Assembly (NCBI GenBank): GCA_003343805.1
Contig: QAKM01000087.1
Span: forward strand, 15,743 to 23,987
Direction of reading: 5' to 3'
Length of the DNA: 8,245 nt
Source of the DNA: Bacillota bacterium
GTDB lineage: Bacteria > Bacillota > Clostridia > Christensenellales > Borkfalkiaceae
The notes beneath the pieces are model-generated. The model saw nothing but the letters and a program-made list of their open reading frames with translations. It did not search any database and was not told the origin of the DNA. The position numbers and the translations under genes were made by a program. Within the stretch, counting starts at the first letter, position 1. The number at the start of each line of letters is the position of its first letter. Shown piece by piece: positions 1 through 6,200 of the stretch.

Positions 1-285
1 TACGCCGACTGGGTATTTTACAATGCCAGCGGCGGGGACTACATCATAGGCCACGGCGGGGGCGCACACGCCCAGCATACCCATTGCACCGATATTGCAT
101 GGGACGAGGCCCAGCCGGGAGACCTGGTGTTTTACCCGGAGGATGAACACGTCGGCATCGTCTGTGGCAGGGATGAAAGCGGCGGCCTGCTGGTCATCCA
201 CTGTGCCAGCAGCGCCAATAATGTGGTCATCACCGGCATTTCCGGCTTCACCAGCGTGGCGAGGCCATTGTTCTATGGCGGATAA
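1..285 (+). CDS. NlpC/P60-family cell-wall peptidase, C-terminal fragment (5' end outside window)
   Basis: The window opens inside this frame, which reads without a stop to TAA at 283-285; about 94 residues are visible. Visible motifs are a PGDLVFY strand, then EHVGIV carrying the likely catalytic His, then VIHCAS, which supplies the third polar position of the NlpC/P60 fold. The catalytic Cys, normally in a DCSGF-type motif, would lie upstream of the window. Family members cleave peptidoglycan stem peptides outside the membrane. In Tn916/Tn1549-like elements such a peptidase opens the wall for the conjugation channel, so this is probably the end of a transfer operon. That context is inference, since no other transfer gene is visible. 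Repeat copy A begins two bases after the stop, and a strong terminator follows at 372-419. Confidence 0.85.
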   Translation, partial: YADWVFYNASGGDYIIGHGGGAHAQHTHCTDIAWDEAQPGDLVFYPEDEHVGIVCGRDESGGLLVIHCASSANNVVITGISGFTSVARPLFYGG

Positions 286-286
286 A

Positions 287-315
287 TTGTCGAAATGCGT
301 CTACATTTGAGACGG
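287..315 (+). repeat. Repeat copy A (TGTCGAA ... GAGACG family)
   Basis: Starts 2 nt after the peptidase stop codon. It has a constant left box TGTCGAA and a right part with CGTCT and AGACG arms around ACATTTG. It matches copy B at 25 of 27 aligned positions (B has 2 extra bases) and the reverse complement of copy D at 22 of 28. Candidate recombination site or operator; function not established. Confidence 0.75.
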
Positions 316-335
316 ATTAACCCCGCTGTGAAAAG

Positions 336-365
336 CTGTCGAAAATTGCGTCCACATTCGAGACG
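336..365 (+). repeat. Repeat copy B (TGTCGAA ... GAGACG family)
   Basis: Direct repeat of copy A, starting 49 bp downstream of it and carrying two extra bases after TGTCGAAA. It also has TCGAA and TTCGA arms in inverted orientation. It lies just upstream of the terminator and 121 bp before the recombinase start, as expected for a recombination or control site next to an integrase gene. Confidence 0.75.
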
Positions 366-371
366 CGTTTC

Positions 372-419
372 AGCCCCCAGCGCCTGCCCTGATTGGGGTG
401 GGCGCTGGGGGCTTTTTTC
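372..419 (+). terminator. Strong intrinsic terminator after the peptidase operon
   Basis: AGCCCCCAGCGCC (372-384) pairs perfectly with GGCGCTGGGGGCT (401-413). The inner part TGCCCT/GGGGTG extends the stem with G-T pairs to a GATT loop. A T-rich tract (TTTTTTCTTT) follows. It should stop readthrough from the NlpC/P60 gene into the recombinase, so the recombinase needs its own promoter. Confidence 0.9.
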
Positions 420-433
420 TTTGTCCGCATATC

Positions 434-482
434 AAACCTCCGTCAAGGTAAAATAACCTCATACTTTGAGAATCGGAGGTTT
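434..482 (+). promoter_or_regulatory. Inverted repeat that can hide the recombinase Shine-Dalgarno site
   Basis: AAACCTCCG (434-442) is the exact reverse complement of CGGAGGTTT (474-482), which contains the GGAGG ribosome site (475-479) of the recombinase. TCAA (443-446) and TTGA (466-469) could extend it inward. A second partial anti-SD, AACCTC (455-460), can also pair with GAGGTT. If the transcript starts upstream of 434, translation would be gated. A TAAAAT hexamer at 449-454 could be a -10 giving a shorter transcript without this arm, but no convincing -35 was seen. Confidence 0.55.
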
Positions 483-486
483 TACC

Positions 487-1329
487 ATGAACGACCACAG
501 ATTGACCCATGAGCAGATTACGGCCTATGGCCTCTATCTCCGCCGGGAGGAACACGCCCCCGGCACCATCGAAAAGTATCTGCGGGATATACGGGCCTTT
601 GCCGCCTGGACAGAAAACAGGCCAGTCACACAGGAGCTGGCGGCGGCATGGAAGGAACATCTGCTTGCCACCGGCCACAGCCCCGGCACCGTAAACTCCA
701 TGCTGGCCGCCCTCAACAGCTTGTTTCGGTTTTTGGACTGGAATATCCAGGTGAAATTTCTGAAAATCCAACGGAAGCTGTTCCGGGATCAGGCCCGGGA
801 GCTGACGCGGGAGGAATACGATCTGCTGGTATCCACAGCCAGGGCCAGCGGAAAGGAGCGCCTTGCCCTGCTGATGGAGGCCATCTGCGCCACTGGAGTA
901 CGGGTGAGCGAGGTGCGCTATCTCACCGTGGAGGCGGCGCGGGCGGGCCAGGCGGACATCTCCCTAAAGGGCAAGATACGCACCATACTTTTGCCGGGTA
1001 AGCTGTGCCGCAAGCTGCTGAAATACGCCCGGAAAAACAAAATCGCCTCCGGTGAAATCTTCATCACCAGAAGCGGAAAGAGCATGAGCCGCCGCCAGAT
1101 ATGGGCGGAGATGAAAGCTCTGTGCAGGGCGGCGGGCGTAGACCCCCGGAAGGTCTACCCTCACAATCTGCGCCACCTGTTCGCCCGGATTTTCTACAAA
1201 TCCTGCAAGGACATCGCACGGCTGGCCGATGTGCTGGGCCACAGCTCCATCGAGACCACCCGCATCTATCTTGTGACCACCGGGGCCGAGCATACCAGAC
1301 AGCTTGAACGCCTGGGGCTTGTCTCGTAG
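487..1329 (+). CDS. Tyrosine recombinase/integrase, XerC/XerD-like
   Basis: A 280-residue DNA strand-exchange enzyme. Residues about 8-85 are the SAM-like core-binding domain; the catalytic domain follows. All catalytic positions are visible: Arg139 in GVRVSE, Lys163 in KGKIRT, His226 and Arg229 in HNLRH, His252 in LGHSS, and the nucleophile Tyr261 in TTRIYL. Length and plan match Xer-type enzymes without an arm-binding domain, so simple inverted-repeat core sites are expected. The start is ATG 487, with GGAGG 7 nt upstream; an in-frame TTG at 466 lacks a good ribosome site. Its SD lies in an inverted repeat (434-482). Related repeats occur on both sides of the gene (A and B upstream, C downstream), which makes them candidate substrates. 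It could be the mobility gene of a small cassette inside a larger ICE, or a phase-variation recombinase. The family call is firm; the targets are inferred. Confidence 0.93.
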   Translation: MNDHRLTHEQITAYGLYLRREEHAPGTIEKYLRDIRAFAAWTENRPVTQELAAAWKEHLLATGHSPGTVNSMLAALNSLFRFLDWNIQVKFLKIQRKLFRDQARELTREEYDLLVSTARASGKERLALLMEAICATGVRVSEVRYLTVEAARAGQADISLKGKIRTILLPGKLCRKLLKYARKNKIASGEIFITRSGKSMSRRQIWAEMKALCRAAGVDPRKVYPHNLRHLFARIFYKSCKDIARLADVLGHSSIETTRIYLVTTGAEHTRQLERLGLVS

Positions 1330-1330
1330 G

Positions 1331-1346
1331 CAAATTCCACATTTTG
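1331..1346 (-). repeat. Iteron-like box 1 (CAAAATGTGGAATTTG on minus strand)
   Basis: First of three near-identical 16-mers within 325 bp. It starts 2 nt after the recombinase stop and is inverted relative to the other two. Core: CAAAATGTGGA. Confidence 0.6.
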
Positions 1347-1382
1347 CCCTCAAGCCTTAGCACGACAGGCCCTCTTGGGTAC

Positions 1383-1407
1383 ATATCATGTCGAAATTAT
1401 ATCATGT
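1383..1407 (+). repeat. Tandem 9-mer ATATCATGT x2
   Basis: ATATCATGT occurs at 1383-1391 and 1399-1407, a 16-bp period (about 1.5 helical turns). It overlaps repeat copy C and a possible minus-strand -10. It may be a binding site; nothing more can be said from sequence. Confidence 0.4.
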
Positions 1408-1420
1408 TCTCATTTGAGAG
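1389..1420 (+). repeat. Repeat copy C (degenerate TGTCGAA ... TTGAGA family)
   Basis: TGTCGAAATT at the left and CATTTGAGA at the right match copies A and B, but the middle is longer and divergent. The right half keeps TCTCA/TGAGA arms around TT. It lies 60 bp after the recombinase stop. It could be a decayed copy; membership in the family is less sure than for A, B and D. Confidence 0.45.
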
Positions 1421-1424
1421 GCAA
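1397..1424 (-). promoter_or_regulatory. Possible minus-strand promoter facing the recombinase 3' end
   Basis: Reading the minus strand, TTGCCT (rc of 1419-1424) and TATAAT (rc of 1397-1402) are 16 bp apart. No minus-strand gene follows, so any transcript would be antisense to the recombinase mRNA. The -35 match is only 4 of 6. Confidence 0.25.
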
Positions 1425-1441
1425 GGCATTTTATGGTTTTT

Positions 1442-1577
1442 GGGCGCAAAAATCCAGGCCGCAAAAACCGTTTTCTTTTGCGGCTTGCCCTTTCGCGCCC
1501 GTTTCTCCTCACAACCGGGGAAAATGGGCATTTTCTTTTCCATTTTCCGGCATGGCCCGTGTGATTAAGCCATGCCG
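1442..1577. other. Hairpin cluster in the non-coding stretch 1330-1684
   Basis: I see no supportable gene between 1330 and 1684. This part holds three strong inverted repeats in a row. An outer stem GGGCGC (1442-1447)/GCGCCC (1495-1500) encloses GCCGCAAAA (1458-1466)/TTTTGCGGC (1476-1484). Next is GGAAAATGG (1519-1527)/CCATTTTCC (1540-1548). Then CGGCATGGC (1548-1556) pairs with GCCATGCCG (1569-1577). All arms are exact. This suggests a structured RNA, a single-strand origin-like region or transcription punctuation; the strand is not determined. Confidence 0.6.
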
Positions 1578-1585
1578 CCGCACGA

Positions 1586-1601
1586 CAAAATGTGGATTTA
1601 G
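1586..1601 (+). repeat. Iteron-like box 2 (CAAAATGTGGATTTAG)
   Basis: Direct copy of box 3, 53 bp upstream of it and 15 of 16 identical. The TGTGGATTT part resembles a DnaA box (TGTGGATAA) at 7 of 9 positions. Confidence 0.6.
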
Positions 1602-1606
1602 TGTTT

Positions 1607-1623
1607 CGCCGGGATTCCCGGCG
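1607..1623 (+). terminator. Short hairpin CGCCGGG-ATT-CCCGGCG, terminator-like
   Basis: Perfect 7-bp GC stem with a 3-nt loop, followed only by TTTGCGC. It lies between iteron-like boxes 2 and 3. The T tract is short, so it may be a weak terminator or a protein/RNA structure site. Confidence 0.4.
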
Positions 1624-1638
1624 TTTGCGCTATTTCTG

Positions 1639-1654
1639 CAAAATGTGGATTTTG
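1639..1654 (+). repeat. Iteron-like box 3 (CAAAATGTGGATTTTG)
   Basis: The most symmetric copy: CAAAAT and ATTTTG arms flank GTGG, so it could bind a dimer. It ends 30 bp before the zinc-ribbon gene and would overlap any operon promoter there. Confidence 0.6.
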
Positions 1655-1684
1655 TGATGAACTCCTTGACGGGTGGCGATTGGA

Positions 1685-2038
1685 ATGAAACCGTATTATC
1701 TCATAAACGATGTTTGCGTGTGCTGCGGTGCGTTTGTACCAGAGGGGCGGCAGATATGCCGTGACTGCGAGCAAGGCATAGAAAAAGGAAAGCCGGTCAA
1801 AGCGTCCCTGCTGGATTTGATGTCCATTCAAATGGGCTGCGACTACTTATCCGACCTGCGCTTTTTAGACCATGCCCGGCGGGCAGAGCTGGCGGAGAAG
1901 CTGGGGAACCTCCCGGCCAGAGACGCCGACCTCCACGACTGGAACGACGCCCTGCATTATCTCACCGGGGACGACCGGCCCAGGGCCACGGCGGAACAGG
2001 CCAAGTCCACGCTGATTGCGGGCTTGACTGCCCATTGA
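1685..2038 (+). CDS. Small zinc-ribbon protein with C-terminal helical ICE-associated domain
   Basis: A 117-residue cytosolic protein. The N-terminus (about residues 11-32) carries CVCCG followed by CRDC about ten residues later, a compact zinc ribbon of the style seen in many phage and ICE proteins (CxCG-x-PEG-R-x-C-x-x-C). The rest starts with KASLLDLMSIQMGC and continues with YLSDLRF and a DLHDWNDALHYLTG segment. It resembles short hypothetical proteins that I recall from Clostridia mobile elements, but I cannot name a function. ATG 1685 is preceded by a GGTGG ribosome site 8 nt away; a GTG at 1673 is in frame but would overlap that site. It lies 30 bp before the DUF4379-type gene and probably starts the same operon. 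A nucleic-acid or protein-binding role is a guess from the zinc ribbon. Confidence 0.7.
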   Translation: MKPYYLINDVCVCCGAFVPEGRQICRDCEQGIEKGKPVKASLLDLMSIQMGCDYLSDLRFLDHARRAELAEKLGNLPARDADLHDWNDALHYLTGDDRPRATAEQAKSTLIAGLTAH

Positions 2039-2068
2039 CAGCGGCCCGGCGAAGGGTGGTGATGAATT

Positions 2069-3244
2069 TTGAGAACAACTCTATATGACTACTGCTGGAC
2101 GCATGACAGGCCCGAGCTGCTCCGGGAGTGGCACCCAGTAAAAAACGCTCCGCTGACGCCGGAGGGGATCACCTACGGCAGCAAGCGGAGCGTCTGGTGG
2201 AAATGCAAAAAGGGCCACGAATGGCAGGCCATGGTCTATACCCGTGCAGCGGGGAGCGGCTGTCCCTACTGCGCAGGCAAGCGGGCCTGGCTCGGAGAGA
2301 ACGACCTGGCCTCCCAGCGGCCCGATCTGGCGGCACAGTGGCACCCCACGAAAAACAACGGCGTGACCCCGGCGGACATACCGCTGGGCAGTCACCATAT
2401 GGCATGGTGGGTTTGTGACAAGGGCCATGAGTGGAAGGCCATCGTGAAATCCCGCACTATGGGCGGCACAGGCTGTCCCGTCTGCGCCAACCGGGCGCTG
2501 TTGCCGGGTGTAAACGACTTGGCCGCCACCCACCCGGAGTTGGCCCACCAATGGCACCCAGAGAAAAACGGGGCATTGACGCCCCACGACTTGGGAGCCG
2601 GGACCCGGCGCAAGGTCTGGTGGCGCTGTGACAGGGGCCATGAGTGGCAGGCGGCAGTATCCTCCCGCGCCGCCGGCGCGGGCTGTCCCGTCTGTGCGGG
2701 AAGGGCCGTTATTCCCGGAGAAAACGATCTGGCCAGCCTGTTCCCAGAAATCGCGGCCCAGTGGCATCCCACCCGGAACGGGGTGCTGACGCCGGAGAAG
2801 TTGACGCCATACAGCAACCGGAAGGTCTGGTGGCGCTGTCCCCTGGGGCATGAGTACGCGGCGGCGGTATCCGCCCGGACGATGAACGGCTCGGACTGCC
2901 CCTATTGCTCGGGCCGCAAGGCTCTGCCCGGCTTTAACGATCTTGCTACCTTAGAGCCAAAGGTGGCGGCCCAATGGCACCCTACCCTCAACGGTGCGCT
3001 GACCCCGGAGCAGGTGACAACGGGAAGCCATAAAAAGGTCTGGTGGGAGTGTCCCAACGGGCATATCTGGAAAGCCATTATATATTCCAGAGCGGGGCCA
3101 AGCTCCCGCAAATGTGGATGCCCCGTGTGCGCCGGACGGATACAGCCGGAGCGCACGGAGCGTTACCGCCTGGCTATGGCGGAGCATGAGAAGTTTTCGC
3201 GGGCAGGCGCCCCGAAACAAAATAGAGAAAAATTGGAGGTATAA
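2069..3244 (+). CDS. Five-repeat zinc-ribbon protein, DUF4379-type (PF14311-like)
   Basis: 391 residues built from five tandem units of about 70 residues. A WHP motif falls near residues 21, 91, 162, 232 and 303. Each unit runs WHP-x-x-N, LTP, a VWW strand, C-x-x-GH-x-W (or Y) and then CPxC, giving a Cys/His set fit for one zinc per repeat. Spacer segments reading PG-x-N-DLA link the units. There is no signal peptide or membrane segment. The family is widespread and uncharacterised; the treble-clef look suggests nucleic-acid binding, but this is inference. The start is TTG 2069 with GGTGA 6 nt upstream: no in-frame ATG lies before the first WHP, and a later start would cut repeat 1. The stop codon overlaps the SD region of the surface-protein gene, so the two are probably cotranscribed and perhaps coupled. 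The C-terminal tail is charged and not repeat-like. Confidence 0.88.
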   Translation: MRTTLYDYCWTHDRPELLREWHPVKNAPLTPEGITYGSKRSVWWKCKKGHEWQAMVYTRAAGSGCPYCAGKRAWLGENDLASQRPDLAAQWHPTKNNGVTPADIPLGSHHMAWWVCDKGHEWKAIVKSRTMGGTGCPVCANRALLPGVNDLAATHPELAHQWHPEKNGALTPHDLGAGTRRKVWWRCDRGHEWQAAVSSRAAGAGCPVCAGRAVIPGENDLASLFPEIAAQWHPTRNGVLTPEKLTPYSNRKVWWRCPLGHEYAAAVSARTMNGSDCPYCSGRKALPGFNDLATLEPKVAAQWHPTLNGALTPEQVTTGSHKKVWWECPNGHIWKAIIYSRAGPSSRKCGCPVCAGRIQPERTERYRLAMAEHEKFSRAGAPKQNREKLEV

Positions 3245-3249
3245 GCAAC

Positions 3250-6200
3250 ATGAAGAAGCGATTTTTAGCTGTCATTTTGACGCTGGCCATGCTCCTTTCC
3301 GTTTTGCCGGTTTCCGCACTGGCGGCGGAGGGAGACGAGGACAGTGCCCCGGTCTGTGCGGGATTGGAGGGCTGCACGGAAGATGCCCATGATGAGGAGT
3401 GTCCTTTGTATACCGCACCCACTGAGGAGGACGATACCAACAGCTACTATGAATTTGAGGATGTGTACGGTGTTGACGATGATACCGTGGTCATTTCCCT
3501 CATTCAAGAGCGCATTAACGCCCTGCCCTCTGTGGAGGAGTTGGCGGAGATGGGCGCGGAGGAGCAGGCCGAGGTCTATGCGGAGGTCTGCGACATCTCT
3601 GACGCCATTGACGAGCTGACCGACGAGGAGGCCGCTGAGCTGGAAACCACCGCGCTGGAGGAAGCGGCGGCGTTCTTCACCCGGCAGATTATGCCGCTGA
3701 ACGAGGACGATGGTACTACTGAAGAGAAAGGCACACAGGAAAATCCCTGGAATATCTCTGCTGCTGGTGAAGGCGACAATGTCACTGCATATCTGACAAT
3801 GAACAACGATGACACCAACAATCCCACCTATACCCTGGTTATTGAGGGAACTGGGGATATGAAAGATTTTACGGACGATGACAAAGCCCCGTGGAAAAGC
3901 GAGGTACCGGACATTGCTGGTAGAATTACCGCCGTCAGTATTTCGGATACTGTGACAGCTATTGGGAATAAAGCGTTGAACGGCTTATCCGAACTGACGA
4001 CGATTAATGGAGTCGATACGACGAAAACAGGAACAATCGTATTCCCAGCTCAACTTACGAAGTGGGGAACCGCCTTACAACAAACTAAACTTACAGGAAA
4101 GCTCACCTTTCCTACTGGTTGCAAGCTTGATGATGTGGGAAGTCTAAATATCTATGGCAACAACAATATTACAGGCGTAGATTGGACGAATTACCCGCTA
4201 ACTACCACGCTTGGCCATTGGACGGAATACGGAGCTGCGCATACTGCGTTATTGGACTTGGGCCTGAATACGCTCCCAAGCAACGTAACGAACATCGGAG
4301 ACTATGGATTTAAAAACGCATGCATTACTACACTCACGATACCCAATACCGCAGATGTTACATATGGAACTGGTGCATTTTGCAGCAATAAAAATCTTAA
4401 AAATTTAACAATTAATGTTGAAGAAGAAAATAGTTCCCTTTCTGTGTTGATGTTCCAGTCGTGTAGCGACTTGGAGTCTGTAACTTTTGAAGGGAGTGGG
4501 CTGACGTCGATTCCGGGTGGTGTTTTTAATAGATGCTCTAAGCTATCACATATAAGCATTCCGTATGGCGTGACGACCATTTGCGCCAAATATAATGCTG
4601 ATAGCTTGTCTACGTTTGGGATTGATACTAATGACTCCACGGCTGAGGAGTTGGACATCATTTTCCCCTCGACATTCACCACCATAACGGAGGGAAACCA
4701 TCTGTTCTATTATCGAGCCTTAAACAAGGTGAAGATTTTGGCACCGAATGGTTTTAACTGGGGAGAACAAAAAGTTGGTGTCAGTCCAAACGAGAAAAAG
4801 ATTAGCGAGTATGAGTATCTGTATCAATACACTCTGGCCACCGAAGCCACCTGCGGCGATACGGTAAAGGTTTTCAGCGTTACCAATCAATCCGATGAAA
4901 CCGCTGAACTGCCGGGCGACTTTGGCACGGTTTCCTATCAGATTGAGGATGGAAATGTACTGAACGAAGAACTGAAAGCCGTTTCCGCTGGAACGACAAA
5001 GGTTGAAATTTTTATTGCAAAGTCCGATACAGAACCAAAAACCAAGATTGCGGAAACTACAATTACGGTTTCTCCTAAATCTGTCGGCGTAACTATGAGC
5101 AACAGCACGGTGGACTATGACGGCAATACCAAGACCATCCAGGCCACCGCCACTGGTGAGGGTGAGGCGCTTCCCGCTGACCTGACATTGGTGTATAGCT
5201 ATAAGGAGTCCAGCGCCGATGACACCACCTATACCAGCATCCCGCCCACGGCCCCCGGTGCCTACACCGTCAAGGTGGAGAGCGGCAACCCCAACTACAC
5301 CCTGACCGGCACTACCACCGCCACGCTGACGATTTCCACACCATCCAGTAAAACCGACGTGAGTGAAAACGACGTTGTGGTGGCTCCTACCTCTCTTGTG
5401 TACGACGGCTCGGCAAAATCCTATGCCGCCAGTTATGAGGGGATCAGCGAGTGGAGCATCGTCTATTATGACAGCGACGGCGCAAAGATGGATTCCGCGC
5501 CTGTCAACGCTGGCGACTATACCGTGACCATCAACGGTGCCGGTGAGAGCAGCTATGCTTCTATCATGAAGGAGTTTTCCATTACTCCTGCCTCCCTGAC
5601 CATTACGGCAGATAACAAGTCCATCTATGTGGGCGACGCTTTGCCGGAATATACCTACACTGTGTCCGGCCTTGCTGAGAAGGACACTGAAAGCGTTATC
5701 ACCACCAAGCCCACCATGACTTGCTCCGCCGCAGATGCGAACACGGCAAACACCTATACCATCACCGCCAGCGGCGCGGATGCGGGTGAGAATTATACGA
5801 TCACCTATGTTGACGGCACCCTGACCGTTTCCCGCCGTTCCTCCGGCGGTGGCGGCGGCTCCAGCAGCTCCAGCAATACCACCACGGAGACCGTGACCAA
5901 CAAGGACGGCAGCACCACGACCACCGTCACCGACAAGAAAACCGGGACTGTGACCGAGACCACCAAGTACAAAGACGGCTCCACCCTTGTCGTGGAGACC
6001 AAGAAGGACGGCACCGTGACTACCACCGAGACCGCCGCCAACGGCGTCAAGGTCAAAACCGTGGATGAACCCGGCGAGGATGTGACCGCCGCCGTTACCA
6101 TCCCCCGCAGCGTGGGCACCGCCACCGTGACCATCCCCGCCGACACCACCCCCGGCACCGTGGCCGTGGACGCCAAGACCGGCGAGATCGTCAAGCTCTC

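Noticed and set aside
287..365. CRISPR array made of copies A and B
   Set aside because: Only two adjacent copies, a 21-bp gap, unequal repeat lengths and no cas genes.
466..486. Upstream TTG start for the recombinase
   Set aside because: ATG 487 has GGAGG at ideal spacing; the TTG would place that SD inside the coding region and has none of its own.
1666..1699. Promoter TTGACG with TATTAT before the zinc-ribbon gene
   Set aside because: The spacing is 22 bp and the -10 would fall inside the coding sequence.
1375..1764. A 129-residue plus-strand open frame downstream of the recombinase
   Set aside because: It runs through the hairpin cluster and iteron-like boxes, overlaps the zinc-ribbon gene in another frame, has no ribosome site and shows no recognisable domain.
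2081..2851. A 256-residue minus-strand open frame opposite the DUF4379-type gene
   Set aside because: It is a shadow of five in-phase repeats. It shows no coherent domain, while the plus strand has regular Cys/His spacing.
3110..3121. A fourth iteron-like box inside the DUF4379-type gene
   Set aside because: It matches only part of the 16-mer and encodes a conserved Cys-containing segment, so chance is the simpler explanation.
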